Assembly (NCBI RefSeq): GCF_020166105.1
Contig: NZ_JAIUJY010000003.1
Coordinates: forward strand, 124,001 to 188,000
Origin: Blastococcus sp. LR1
GTDB lineage: Bacteria; Actinomycetota; Actinomycetes; Mycobacteriales; Geodermatophilaceae
Reading direction: 5' to 3'
Length of the DNA stretch: 64,000 nucleotides
The position numbers and the translations under genes are program-made. This document shows, piece by piece, positions 48,547-58,477 of this stretch (positions are counted from its first letter, which is position 1; every line of letters starts with the position of its first letter). Below the pieces are notes generated by a model. It did not search any database and was not told the DNA's origin. It saw only the letters and a list, made by a program, of their open reading frames with translations.

Positions 48547-49860
48547 TCAGCAGGGACCGACGTCGATGACCTCGGCCATGCCGTCGGGCGACGGCGTGAG
48601 GCACACGGTCTCGCCGCCGGTCGCGACCTGCACGCGCGGGCCCACGGCGGTGATCACGAGGTCCGGGGTCGCACCCTCGTACCAGGGCAGGATCTCCGGC
48701 AGGAACGCGACGGAGGGCTCTCCACCCTGCTCGGCGGCGACGGTGGCGAGGTCCATGTCGACCCAGGTCGCGAGCGTGTAGGCGTCGAGCACCTCTCCGC
48801 CGGCGAACGGGGCGTCGCCGGCCGCCATCGCCTCGTCGAACAGGGCGTTCACGTCGACCTCCACCGAGTCCGACGGCGCGGTGACCGGCTCCGCGTCCAG
48901 CACGTCGGCACGCAGCACCAGGTGCCCCGCCGGCTTCTCCAGGAACTGGGCGGCGTCCAGCTCGGCCCGCGTCAGCTCGCCGTCGTTCACCCACACCGAC
49001 ACGGCCACGTCCTGGTCCGGGACCTCGTCGACCGGGGGCAGCTGCTCCTCCAGCGCCGCGGGGTCCTCGCCCGTGGGAAGGATCCCCGGCAGCTCGTCGC
49101 GGACGGTGGCGTAGCCCTTGCGCAGGTTCAGCTTCACGACCAGGTGGTCACCCAGGTCGTCGTCCTCGCCCTTGCGCTCGACGCCGACCACGGCGTCCTG
49201 GAGTGCCTTGCCGCCCAGCTCCTGCAGGTCGGACTGGAGCTTCGCGTCCTCCTCGACCGTCGCCGCGGTCCCGCTCATCTCCTCGACCTTGGCGACGAGT
49301 GCTGCGCCGTCCAGCGACATCCACTCGCCCTCGAGCAGGGCGCGCGCCGGCGCCAGCAGCGCCGCCGGGAGGTCGGCGGCCCCGGCCTCGGCGGCGTCCA
49401 GCTCGGCGCGGAAGGACTCGAGGTCGGGTCCCAGGTCGGGGAACTCGTCCGCGAGTCCGTCGACGTCGGCGCGTGCGTACAGCGTCTCGCCGGTCGTCCG
49501 CACCTCGACGGCGTCGAGGTCGCCGATCTCGACCACGAAGCGGCCCCCGTCGTCGGCCGGGTCCTCGGCGTCCTTGCCCTCGTCGAACCCGACGACCATC
49601 GACGAGGAGAGCAGCGTCGACAGCACGTCGTCGGGCACGTCCTCGCCCTCGCCGGCCTCGTCGGCGGCCGCGATGAACGCGCGGATGTCGTCCTCGGAGC
49701 TCGGGACGGAGAGCCGCAGCGCACCCGAGGACTGGTCCCCGAACGCGCGCAGCGCGTCGCGCAGCTGGATCTTGGGCTCGACGCTCTGCAGGCCGCAGGC
49801 GGCGACCCCGCTCAGCAGCGCGGCGATCGACCCTCCCGCGAGCAGTCGGTTCAGGCGCAC
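48547..49860 (-). CDS. Putative lipoprotein of unknown family
   Basis: 437 residues from GTG 49860, preceded by GGAGGTTCCC. A signal peptide with lipobox LSGVAAC (Cys22) is followed by an acidic extracytoplasmic domain with no Cys until the final residues (VCLTP, GPC). There are many Asp/Glu/Leu-rich helices (ALRAFGDQSSGALRLSVPSSE, LDAAEAGAADLPAALLAPAR). Upstream codons back to 50022 are unlikely to be translated, being Arg/Pro-rich. I do not recognise a domain; it may be a surface-anchored protein or the lipoprotein of an unknown transport or signalling system. It ends next to a bidirectional hairpin. Confidence 0.75.
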   Translation of the reverse strand: MRLNRLLAGGSIAALLSGVAACGLQSVEPKIQLRDALRAFGDQSSGALRLSVPSSEDDIRAFIAAADEAGEGEDVPDDVLSTLLSSSMVVGFDEGKDAEDPADDGGRFVVEIGDLDAVEVRTTGETLYARADVDGLADEFPDLGPDLESFRAELDAAEAGAADLPAALLAPARALLEGEWMSLDGAALVAKVEEMSGTAATVEEDAKLQSDLQELGGKALQDAVVGVERKGEDDDLGDHLVVKLNLRKGYATVRDELPGILPTGEDPAALEEQLPPVDEVPDQDVAVSVWVNDGELTRAELDAAQFLEKPAGHLVLRADVLDAEPVTAPSDSVEVDVNALFDEAMAAGDAPFAGGEVLDAYTLATWVDMDLATVAAEQGGEPSVAFLPEILPWYEGATPDLVITAVGPRVQVATGGETVCLTPSPDGMAEVIDVGPC

Positions 49861-50024
49861 GGGAACCTCCGGGTGTGTCCCGGGGTGGCCCGGGGGCGGG
49901 AACGGACGGCGTGAGCCTCGATGCTGCCGGGCCCTCGCGGGGTCAACCGCCGCGCGTGTCGGCGCCGGTGAGGTGCGCGAGTGACGGCAGCGGACGAACC
50001 GTGACCGGAGCGTGCCGTACACGC

Positions 50025-50066
50025 GACAGCGGCACCACCCCCCTGATCGGGGGATGGTGCCGCTGT
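50025..50066 (-). terminator. Hairpin terminator downstream of the acyl-CoA dehydrogenase operon
   Basis: GACAGCGGCACCACCCC and its near-complement around CTGAT (50025-50066, one mismatch) form a long stem 17 bases after the acyl-CoA dehydrogenase stop. Confidence 0.8.
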
Positions 50067-50082
50067 CAGCGATCGGAGGAGA

Positions 50083-51246
50083 TCAGGCGACGCCGCCACC
50101 CGGGGCGTAGGGCGCACCCAGCGGGTCGACCGTCTCGTGCGCCGCGACCTCGGCCGCCAGCCGGTCGGCGGCCCAGTCGCCGTCGCCGAGCAGGTGGTCG
50201 ATCGCGGTGAGCCGGCTGGTGTAGTGGCCGACCTTGTACTCGGCGGTCACACCGATGCCACCGTGCAGCTGGATGGCCTCCTTGCCGATGTGCCGGCCGG
50301 CGCGGCTGGTCTGCAGCCGGGCGCGGTCCGCGGCGGAGACGACGTCGCCGCCTGCGTCCTGCACCATCGACGCCCACAGCGCGGTGCTGCGGGCCAGCTC
50401 CAGGGACACGTACATGTCCGCGGCGCGGAAGGTGAGCGCCTGGAACCGGTTGAGGGTCACCCCGAACTGCTTGCGGGTCTTCAGGTACTCCGCGGTGGTG
50501 CGCAGCGCGGTGTCCATGGCCCCGATCGACTCGTGGCCGTAGGCGATCCGCGCCGAGGCGAGCCCCTGCTCGATGGCCGCCGTCTGGTCCCCGCCCGCGC
50601 CGAGGGCCACCGCGGGGGTGCCGTCGAAGCGGACGTTGGCCGCGCGGCCGCCGTCGTGGGTGCGGTAGCCGGTGCGGGTGAGCCCCGCGGCGTCGCCCTG
50701 CACGAGGAAGAGCCCCGTGCCGCCGTCGATCGCCGCCGAGACGACGAGGACGTCGGCCCGGGCGCCGTTCAGGACCGGCTCCTTGGCGCCGGTCAGCGTC
50801 CAGCCGTCGCCGGCCTGCGTGGCGGTGACCGCCGACGCGGACGGCGTCCACCGGTTGCCCGGCTCGGCGTGCGCGAAGGCCGGGATGACGCCGCCCTCGG
50901 CCAGGGCGGCGAGGAGCTCGCCCTTCTGCTCGTCGGTGCCGACGGCGGCGATCAGCCCGCCGGCCAGCACGACCGCCTCGATGAACGGCTCGGGCGCGAG
51001 GACCCGGCCGATCTCCTCGGCGACGATCGCCACCTCGATGGGACCGGCACCCATGCCGCCGTGCTCCTCGGCGAAGGGCAGGCCCAGCAGGCCCATCTCG
51101 GCCAGCCGCGACCAGGTCTTCTCGTCGAAGCCCGGGTCGTTGGCGACGACCTTGCGGCGCACCTCGCTGTCGGCGTATGCCCGCTCCAGGAGGCCGCGGA
51201 CGGCCTCGCGCAGGTCGCTCTGCTCGCTGTCGAAGGTGAAGTCCAT
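50083..51246 (-). CDS. Acyl-CoA dehydrogenase, smaller-activity partner type (FadE)
   Basis: 387 residues. Segments LAEMGLLGLPFAEEHGGMG, AKEPVLNGARADVLVVSA and KQFGVTLNRFQALTFRAADM, with C-terminal IQLHGGIGVTAEYKVGHY, define an acyl-CoA dehydrogenase fold. The usual catalytic Glu/Gly context (GYGxxE...) is altered and its FAD-binding region is less conserved than in its neighbour, which fits the non-canonical subunit of an alpha2-beta2 heteromeric enzyme as seen in actinobacterial steroid or branched-acid degradation. It starts seven bases after the other dehydrogenase gene ends. Confidence 0.85.
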   Translation of the reverse strand: MDFTFDSEQSDLREAVRGLLERAYADSEVRRKVVANDPGFDEKTWSRLAEMGLLGLPFAEEHGGMGAGPIEVAIVAEEIGRVLAPEPFIEAVVLAGGLIAAVGTDEQKGELLAALAEGGVIPAFAHAEPGNRWTPSASAVTATQAGDGWTLTGAKEPVLNGARADVLVVSAAIDGGTGLFLVQGDAAGLTRTGYRTHDGGRAANVRFDGTPAVALGAGGDQTAAIEQGLASARIAYGHESIGAMDTALRTTAEYLKTRKQFGVTLNRFQALTFRAADMYVSLELARSTALWASMVQDAGGDVVSAADRARLQTSRAGRHIGKEAIQLHGGIGVTAEYKVGHYTSRLTAIDHLLGDGDWAADRLAAEVAAHETVDPLGAPYAPGGGVA

Positions 51247-51252
51247 GTCAGA

Positions 51253-52428
<1,176 letters not shown>

Positions 52429-52540
52429 CGGTCCTCATTCCTGACGGCGGCACTCGTCGTCGCGCGCGCCGTCTCGACGTGTACGTCGGACGATCCCACA
52501 TCCAGTACCGGCCGGTAGCAACGGCCCGGCCGGAGCGGCG

Positions 52541-53551
52541 TCAGGCGGGGCCGTGCCCCCCGGGAGCGACCCCCGTCGAGCCGCGGACCACCAGCTGGGA
52601 GGGCAGGACGAGCTGCTGGACGGCGGTGGTCGCGCGGCGCGGCGCGGCGGCGGCCTCGAGCAGCAGCTCGACGGCCGCCCGGCCGACGTTCACGTGTGCG
52701 CCGCCCAGGGTGGTGAGGCTGGGGGAGCAGAGTTCCGCGGCGAAGATGTCGTCGAACCCGGTCACGCTGACGTCGTCGGGCACGCGGACCGAGCGCGCCG
52801 CCAGGCGCTGCAGCATTCCCATGGCCAGCAGGTCGTTGTGCGCGATCAGCGCTGTCGCGCCGGTGGTGAGCGCGGCATCGGCCGCGGCCGCGCCGTGGGC
52901 CACGCGAGGGGTGAAGGGGCCCATGCGGACCGCGGTCATGCCGGCCGCTGCCGCGGCCTCGCGGATGGCGGCCCAGCGGCTTCCCGCCATCCACGACTCG
53001 CGCGGGCCGGTCAGGTACGCCACCGAGGTGTGACCGAGCGAGGAGAGGTGGGTGATCAGCTGGCGGCACCCCTCGCGCTGGTCGAGGACGACGCTGGGGA
53101 TGCCGGTGACCTGCCGGTTGACCATGACGACGGCGTGCGAGCCGGCGAGCTCGACCAGGTCCTCCTCGGGCAGCCGGCTGGCCGCGAGGAGGAAGCCGTC
53201 GACCGACCGGGACAGCCGGCTGATCTGCTCGCGCTCGATCCGCGGGGACTCCTCGGCGTTGACCAGCACGAGGGTGTGGGCCGAGGCCTTGGCCCGCAGC
53301 TCCGCCCCGCGGATGATCTCGAAGAAGTGCGGGTTGCGGATGTCGGAGACGACCATCGCGATCGTCTGCGTGCGCCGGGAGGTCAGGGCCCTGGCGTGCG
53401 GGTTCGGTGAGTACCCGAGCTCGGAGGCGACCCGGACGACCAGCTCGCGGGTCGGCCCGCTGACCCGCTGCGGATTGCTGAAGGCCCGGGACACCGTGGA
53501 GGTCGCCACGCCTGCGGCTCGGGCGACGTCGTAGATCGTCGGGCTGGTCAC
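52541..53551 (-). CDS. LacI-family transcriptional regulator
   Basis: 336 residues from GTG 53551. HTH: TSPTIYDVARAAGVATSTVSRAFSNP (only the core TIYDVARAAGVATSTVSRA is diagnostic), hinge RTQTIAMVVSD, and the periplasmic-binding-protein-like sensor with GFDDIFAAELCSPSLTT. It is divergent from the mannitol-dehydrogenase-family gene, whose transcription it probably controls. Direct repeats GCGTGATC at its own promoter (53552-53575) may be an autoregulatory site. An operator palindrome is not obvious by eye. Confidence 0.9.
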   Translation of the reverse strand: MTSPTIYDVARAAGVATSTVSRAFSNPQRVSGPTRELVVRVASELGYSPNPHARALTSRRTQTIAMVVSDIRNPHFFEIIRGAELRAKASAHTLVLVNAEESPRIEREQISRLSRSVDGFLLAASRLPEEDLVELAGSHAVVMVNRQVTGIPSVVLDQREGCRQLITHLSSLGHTSVAYLTGPRESWMAGSRWAAIREAAAAAGMTAVRMGPFTPRVAHGAAAADAALTTGATALIAHNDLLAMGMLQRLAARSVRVPDDVSVTGFDDIFAAELCSPSLTTLGGAHVNVGRAAVELLLEAAAAPRRATTAVQQLVLPSQLVVRGSTGVAPGGHGPA

Positions 53552-53887
53552 GGGCGTGATCAAAGCGTGATCGCGACCCGATGGCAACACTGTGGCAACT
53601 GCTTGCCGCGCAGAGTCCGCCCTTTCTAGCGGGCGGGAGGCGGGGGTGTTCCGCGGCGACGTCGACGCCCTGGACGTGCACCAGGTCATCAGCGCCTACT
53701 GCGTCTTCCGCACGGCGAACCGGCACACCTTCGGCGCCGTCCTCGGCCGCGACATGCTCGATCCCGCCCGGCGGGACCACCAGCGGCGGATGCTCGGCGA
53801 CCTGGTCGTGGGCTTCTGCGTCGGCGGTCCGCCGACACCTTCCCGCTGACGCAGGTACGGCGGCCCGACCGGGGGCATGCTCGTGCT
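53552..53887. other. Intergenic region between LacI and mannitol dehydrogenase genes
   Basis: 336 bases. Contains the repeated word GCGTGATC near 53553-53572 and TGGCAAC repeats (53582-53600). A 85-codon plus-strand frame (53592-53849, product MATACRAESALSSGREAG..) is open but has no ribosome binding site and no recognisable domain; I treat it as doubtful and do not call it a gene. Confidence 0.5.
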
Positions 53888-55384
53888 GTGGCCCCCGTCC
53901 CGAACGACAGCGCCGTGAACCTCATCGCCCTGAACGCCGCCGCCCTGCCCTCCCTCGGCGCGTCGGTGTCGACGCCCTCCTACGACCGGAGCCGGGTGCG
54001 CGTCGGCATCGTGCACCTGGGCGTGGGCGGGTTCCACCGCTCGCACCAGGCGATGTACCTGGACCGGCTCATGGAGCAGGGGGAGGCGCTGGAGTGGGGC
54101 ATCTGCGGGGTGGGCGTGCTCCCGCACGACCGGCGCATGGCCGAGGTGATGGCGGCCCAGGACTGCCTCTACACGCTCGTCGTCCGCCACCCCGACGGCA
54201 GCGAGGAGGCGCGGGTGGTCGGTTCGCTGGTCGAGTACCTGTTCGCCCCCGACGACCCCGACGCCGTGGTGGAGAAGATGGCCGACCCGGGCACCCGCGT
54301 CGTCACCCTCACCGTCACCGAGGGCGGCTACAACGCCTCCGCCGTCACCGGCGAGTTCGACGGCAGCAACCCCGGTGTGGTCAACGACCTGCAGCCGGGT
54401 GCGGCGCTGCGGACGTCGTTCGGGCTGGTCGTCGAGGCCCTCGCCCGCCGGCGTGCGCGGGGGCTGCCGCCGTTCACCGTCGTCTCCTGCGACAACATCC
54501 CGGGCAACGGCCGGCTCGCCCGCGCCAGCTTCGGCGCGTTCGCACGGCTCCGCGACGCGGAACTGGGGGAGTGGGTGGAGCGGGAGGTGCCGTTCCCCGA
54601 CTCCATGGTCGACCGGATCACCCCGGTCACCACCGACGCCGACCGGGCCGGGCTGGCCGAGCGGTTCGGCGTCGAGGACGCGTGGCCGGTGATCTGCGAG
54701 CCGTGGACGCAGTGGGTGCAGGAGGACTCCTTCGCGTGCGGGCGGCCTCCGCTGGAGATGGTCGGCGTGCAGCTGGTGGAGGACGTCGCGCCCTACGAGC
54801 TGATGAAGCTGCGGCTGCTCAACGCCGGGCACCAGGTGCTGGCCCAGACGGGGCGCCTCGCCGGTCTGCGGTACGTCCACGAGGCGTGCACCGACCCGGC
54901 CTTCCGGGAGCTGCTGCGGGGCTACCTCGAGGAGGAGGCGGCGCCCACGCTGCGCCCGGTGCCGGGCATCGACCTGGCCGCGTACCAGGCCGGTCTGCTG
55001 GAGCGCTTCGGGAGCCCGGCGATCCAGGACACGCTGGACCGGATCGCCGCGGAGGCCTCCGACCGGATCCCGCAGTTCCTGCTGCCGGTGCTGCGGGCGA
55101 ACCTGGCCTCCGGCGGGGAGATCCGCCGCGCCGTCCTGGTGCTGGCCGCCTGGGCCCGCTCGCTGGAGGGTGCCGACGACGAGGGCCGCCCCCTGGCTGT
55201 CGTGGACTCCCGGAGCGACCGGCTGGTGGCGGCAGCGGGAGCCGAGGACCCGCTGGCCGTCGTCGCCGACCGGGAGCTGTTCGGCGACCTCGCCGACGAC
55301 GAGCGGTTCGCCGAGGCGTTCCGGGCGGCGCGCGCGTCGCTGCGCGACCAGGGCGTGCGGGCCACGGTGGCGCGGATCAGCTGA
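53888..55384 (+). CDS. Mannitol dehydrogenase family protein
   Basis: 498 residues. NAD-binding start VRVGIVHLGVGGFHRSHQAMYLD, then DPGTRVVTLTVTEGGYN, VVSCDNIPGNGR and the catalytic motif KLRLLNAGHQ (K-x5-N-x2-H) and FAEEGSD-like C-terminal region is absent here. The family includes mannitol 2-dehydrogenase, D-arabinitol, fructuronate and tagaturonate reductases. Substrate unknown. It reads away from the LacI-family gene, which probably regulates it. Confidence 0.88.
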   Translation: MAPVPNDSAVNLIALNAAALPSLGASVSTPSYDRSRVRVGIVHLGVGGFHRSHQAMYLDRLMEQGEALEWGICGVGVLPHDRRMAEVMAAQDCLYTLVVRHPDGSEEARVVGSLVEYLFAPDDPDAVVEKMADPGTRVVTLTVTEGGYNASAVTGEFDGSNPGVVNDLQPGAALRTSFGLVVEALARRRARGLPPFTVVSCDNIPGNGRLARASFGAFARLRDAELGEWVEREVPFPDSMVDRITPVTTDADRAGLAERFGVEDAWPVICEPWTQWVQEDSFACGRPPLEMVGVQLVEDVAPYELMKLRLLNAGHQVLAQTGRLAGLRYVHEACTDPAFRELLRGYLEEEAAPTLRPVPGIDLAAYQAGLLERFGSPAIQDTLDRIAAEASDRIPQFLLPVLRANLASGGEIRRAVLVLAAWARSLEGADDEGRPLAVVDSRSDRLVAAAGAEDPLAVVADRELFGDLADDERFAEAFRAARASLRDQGVRATVARIS

Positions 55385-55607
55385 GCGGTCCCGCCGTCAT
55401 CCGGTCGATCACCTGGACCCAGGCTGCGCGCACGGCCGGCTGCCGGTCGGCGGCGACGTCCAGCAGCCGCGCCCCGGCCGCTCCGGTCACGACGATCTCG
55501 AAACAGAGCCGGGTGACCAGGACCCGGATCTCGTCCGGGCCGAGGCCGGCGTCGACCAGCGGCTGGACCAGCCAGTCGGTCTCCTGACGGGCGAAGAGGT
55601 GCTCCAC
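55377..55607 (-). CDS. Small hypothetical protein
   Basis: 76 residues (MEHLFARQETDWLVQPLVDA onward) ending in WVQVIDRMTAGPLS. It is convergent to the mannitol dehydrogenase gene, with an overlap of eight bases at the stops, and upstream of pobA on the same strand (39 bases). The sequence is soluble and helical with one Cys. No family recognised; the short length and overlap lower confidence. Confidence 0.5.
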   Translation of the reverse strand: MEHLFARQETDWLVQPLVDAGLGPDEIRVLVTRLCFEIVVTGAAGARLLDVAADRQPAVRAAWVQVIDRMTAGPLS

Positions 55608-55646
55608 GCAGGGACGTTCGCGCGCCGGCCCCGGTTCGGATGCGCC

Positions 55647-56819
55647 TCAGCCCTCGATCGGCAGACCTGTGTAGTTCTCGGCGAGTTCGCGGGCAGCGGC
55701 TTCGGAGCCGCAGACCCGGCGCAGCTGGGAGAGCTGCAGCTGGGCGTCGAAGTCGTCGCCCGAGGTGTGCAGCATCGACGTCATCCACCAGGAGAAGTGG
55801 GTGCACCGCCACACGCGGCGCAGTGCGGAGTCGGAGTAGGCGTCGACCAGGTCGCTCCGCCGCTCGTTGAGCAGTCGGTCCAGCGCGGCGGCCAGCAGCG
55901 TGACGTCGGCGACGGCGAGGTTCAGGCCCTTCGCGCCGGTCGGCGGCACGATGTGCGCGGCGTCGCCGGCGAGGAAGAGCCGGCCCCGGCGCATCGGCGC
56001 GCTGACGAACGAGCGCATCGGCAGGATCGACTTCTCGGTGACCGGTCCGGTGTTGACCGACCAGCCGTCCAGATCCAGCCGGCGGGAGAGGTTCTCCCAG
56101 ATCCGGTCGTCGGACCAGTTGTCGATCGAGTCGGTCGGGTCGACCTGGAGGTAGAGCCGGGAGACGCTGGGGGAGCGCATCGAGTACAGCGCGAAGCCCT
56201 CGGGGTGCCAGGCGTAGATGAGCTCGTCGGTCGACGGTGCGGCGTCGGCCAGGATGCCGAGCCAGGCATAGGGGTAGGTGCGCTCCCACAGCTGCCCGGC
56301 GGTGCCGGCGGTGACCACCGGCCGCGAGACGCCGTGGAAGCCGTCGGTGCCGGCGACGACGTCGCAGTCGAGCACCTGGGGGTTGCCCTCGGCGTCGGTG
56401 AAGCGGATGCGGGGGGAGTCGCCGTCGACGTCCTCGGGGGTCACGTCGGAGACCTCGAAGAGCAGCGGCGGGCCGCCGTCGAGCTGGGCCTTGATGAGGT
56501 CCTTGGTGACCTCGGTCTGGCCGTAGACCCACACGGTGCGCCCGCACAGCTCCGGGAAGTCCAGCGTGTGCCGGGTGCCGGGGTACTGCAGGTGGATGCC
56601 GCGGTGCTCCATGCCCTCGCGGCGCAGACGGTGGCCGACGCCGGCCTCGGTGAGCGTGTCGACCGTGTGCTGCTCGAGGATCCCGGCCCGGATCCGCGCC
56701 TCGACGTAGGAGCGGGAGCGGTTCTCCAGCACGACCGAGTCGATGCCGCGCTGGGCCAGCAGCCGGGAGAGCAGGAGGCCGGCCGGGCCGGCGCCGATGA
56801 TTCCTACCTGGGTGCGCAC
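55647..56819 (-). CDS. pobA: 4-hydroxybenzoate 3-monooxygenase
   Basis: 390 residues from GTG 56819, close to the usual 390-395. FAD motif VGIIGAGPAGLLLSRLLAQR, the 4-hydroxybenzoate hydroxylase segment SRSYVEARIRAGILEQ, DG motif AGTDGFHGVSR and GD motif LAGDAAHIVPPTGAKGLN. It hydroxylates 4-hydroxybenzoate to protocatechuate using NAD(P)H and O2, feeding the pca genes located just across the IclR gene. The stop precedes the small hypothetical gene by 39 bases. Confidence 0.93.
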   Translation of the reverse strand: MRTQVGIIGAGPAGLLLSRLLAQRGIDSVVLENRSRSYVEARIRAGILEQHTVDTLTEAGVGHRLRREGMEHRGIHLQYPGTRHTLDFPELCGRTVWVYGQTEVTKDLIKAQLDGGPPLLFEVSDVTPEDVDGDSPRIRFTDAEGNPQVLDCDVVAGTDGFHGVSRPVVTAGTAGQLWERTYPYAWLGILADAAPSTDELIYAWHPEGFALYSMRSPSVSRLYLQVDPTDSIDNWSDDRIWENLSRRLDLDGWSVNTGPVTEKSILPMRSFVSAPMRRGRLFLAGDAAHIVPPTGAKGLNLAVADVTLLAAALDRLLNERRSDLVDAYSDSALRRVWRCTHFSWWMTSMLHTSGDDFDAQLQLSQLRRVCGSEAAARELAENYTGLPIEG

Positions 56820-56882
56820 GCTGCCGAGTCTGGCGGCGGGCACGCGCCGCCGTCACCGGGTCTTTCGTCCAGCGGAATCGGC

Positions 56883-57659
56883 TCAGGAGAACTCGTGCGA
56901 TCGGCCGAGCTCGCGCCCGATGCCGCGCGCGGCCATCTCCAGCGCCGGCACGAGCCGCGCGAGATCGCGTCGGTGCGGCGGGACGACGATGCCCAGCGCC
57001 GCGACGGCGAGGGCGCCCGCGGGACGCTCGACCTGCACCGGAACGGCGATCGACGCCGTGCCCGGCGACATCTCCTCGCAGGTGCGGGCGTAGCGACGAC
57101 GGCGGATCTCGGTCAGCTCGGCCGCGAGCCGCTCGGCGTCGACGACCGTGTGCCGGGTGACCGGGTGCAGCGAGCGCATGACCTGGTCGACGACGTCGTC
57201 CGGAGCCGAGGCGAGCAGCACCTTGCCCACGCCGGTCGCGTGCAGCGGCAGCCGGCTGCCGACCTGGCTGACCACCGGCACCGACTCCCGGCCGGAGATC
57301 CGCTCGACGTAGAGCGCGGAGACCCCCTCGCGAACGGCGAGGTGCACGGTGTCGCGGATGGTCGTGTGCAGGTCCTGCATGAACGGTGCGGCCACCTGGC
57401 GCAGCTCCAGCTGCACCGGCGCCAGCAGGCCGAGGTCCCAGAGCTTGCGGCCGATCTCGTAGCGACCGTCGGGGCGGCGGATGAGCGCGCCCCACTCGGT
57501 CAGTTCGCCGAGCAGCCGGTGCGCGGTGGTCAGCGGGGTGCCCGAGCGCTCCGCGATGTCGGAGAGGGAGAGCCGCGGGCTCTCGCTGCCGAACGCGTCG
57601 AGGATGCCGAGGGCGCGCGAGGTGACCGAGCGGCCCGGCGCGGCGCTGTGACCGGCCAT
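56883..57659 (-). CDS. IclR-family regulator of the pca/pob genes
   Basis: 258 residues from ATG 57659, with GGGAGG nine bases upstream. HTH (SVTSRALGILDAFGSESP, LSLSDIAERSGTPLTTAHRLL) and the IclR ligand domain (TTIRDTVHLAVREGVSALYV, GRESVPVVSQVGSRLPLHAT, GVGKVLLASAPDD). It is the likely PcaR/PobR-type regulator that responds to protocatechuate, 4-hydroxybenzoate or 3-oxoadipate. It is co-directional with pobA (63 bases apart) and divergent from pcaHGBDC. Confidence 0.9.
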   Translation of the reverse strand: MAGHSAAPGRSVTSRALGILDAFGSESPRLSLSDIAERSGTPLTTAHRLLGELTEWGALIRRPDGRYEIGRKLWDLGLLAPVQLELRQVAAPFMQDLHTTIRDTVHLAVREGVSALYVERISGRESVPVVSQVGSRLPLHATGVGKVLLASAPDDVVDQVMRSLHPVTRHTVVDAERLAAELTEIRRRRYARTCEEMSPGTASIAVPVQVERPAGALAVAALGIVVPPHRRDLARLVPALEMAARGIGRELGRSHEFS

Positions 57660-57693
57660 CCGGAGCAACCTCCCGTCCAGTGGAAGCTTTGGC

Positions 57694-57723
57694 TTGGGCA
57701 GCCTAGCCCGCCCCCCGTACGGT
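57694..57723 (+). promoter_or_regulatory. Putative promoter of pcaH giving a leaderless transcript
   Basis: TTGGGC (57694-57699) and TACGGT (57718-57723) are spaced by 18 bases; the ATG of pcaH begins eight bases after the -10 with no Shine-Dalgarno in between, so the transcript probably starts at or near the A of ATG. The IclR start is 35 bases away on the other strand, so the regulator can act here. Assigned by eye. Confidence 0.45.
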
Positions 57724-57730
57724 CCCCCTT

Positions 57731-58477
57731 ATGACCGGGACCACAACCGGCGGCGGGCTGCACCTGCCGCGCTACACGCAGGAGGACGCGGCGACGCGTA
57801 CCCCCGTCGGCTTCCCCGACTACCGCAGCACCGGCCTGCGCGCGCCGCTGCGCACACCGGTCGATCTGCCGCACCGGCTGACCGAGGTCACCGGTCCGGT
57901 GCTGGGCGAGGACCGGGTGCTGGCGCACGACGCCGATCTGACCTGGCGCAACGAGGGCGAGGCCATCGGCCAGCGGATCCTGGTGCACGGGCGGGTCCTG
58001 GACAGCGGCGGCCGGCCGGTTCCAGGTGCGCTGGTCGAGGTGTGGCAGGCCAACGCGTCGGGCCGCTACCGGCACGTCGTGGACAACTGGCCCGCGCCGC
58101 TGGACCCCCACTTCGACGGCCTCGGTCGCGTGGTCACCGACAGCCTGGGCCGCTACGAGTTCCTCACCATCAAGCCCGGCGCCTACCCGTGGGGCAACCA
58201 CCACAACGCCTGGCGTCCGGCGCACATCCACTTCAGCCTCTTCGGGCGGGCGTTCACCCAGCGCCTGGTCACCCAGATGTACTTCCCCGAGGACCCGCTG
58301 TTCGGGCAGGACCCGATCTTCAACGCCATCCCGGCGCCCGCGCGGCACCGGGCGATCAGCCGGTACTCCCTCGAGCGCACCCAGGACAACTGGGCGCTGG
58401 CCTACGAGTGGGACATCGTGCTGCGCGGGGTCGACCAGACGCCGTTCGAGACCGAGGACGACGGAGACGTGGCGTGA
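57731..58477 (+). CDS. pcaH: Protocatechuate 3,4-dioxygenase beta subunit
   Basis: 248 residues. The intradiol core has GRVLDSGGRPVPGALVEVWQANASGRY, NHHNAWRPAHIHFSLFG (His ligands of the Fe(III) as HIH) and VTQMYFPEDPLF, SLERTQDNWALAYEWDIVLRG. Together with PcaG it opens the protocatechuate ring to 3-carboxy-cis,cis-muconate. Length fits the beta subunit. Stop overlaps the pcaG start by four bases. Confidence 0.95.
   Translation: MTGTTTGGGLHLPRYTQEDAATRTPVGFPDYRSTGLRAPLRTPVDLPHRLTEVTGPVLGEDRVLAHDADLTWRNEGEAIGQRILVHGRVLDSGGRPVPGALVEVWQANASGRYRHVVDNWPAPLDPHFDGLGRVVTDSLGRYEFLTIKPGAYPWGNHHNAWRPAHIHFSLFGRAFTQRLVTQMYFPEDPLFGQDPIFNAIPAPARHRAISRYSLERTQDNWALAYEWDIVLRGVDQTPFETEDDGDVA

Noticed and set aside
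53592-53849. 85-codon open frame in the LacI/mannitol dehydrogenase spacer
   Set aside because: No ribosome binding site, no recognisable domain, no codon evidence beyond being open; mentioned in the intergenic entry instead.
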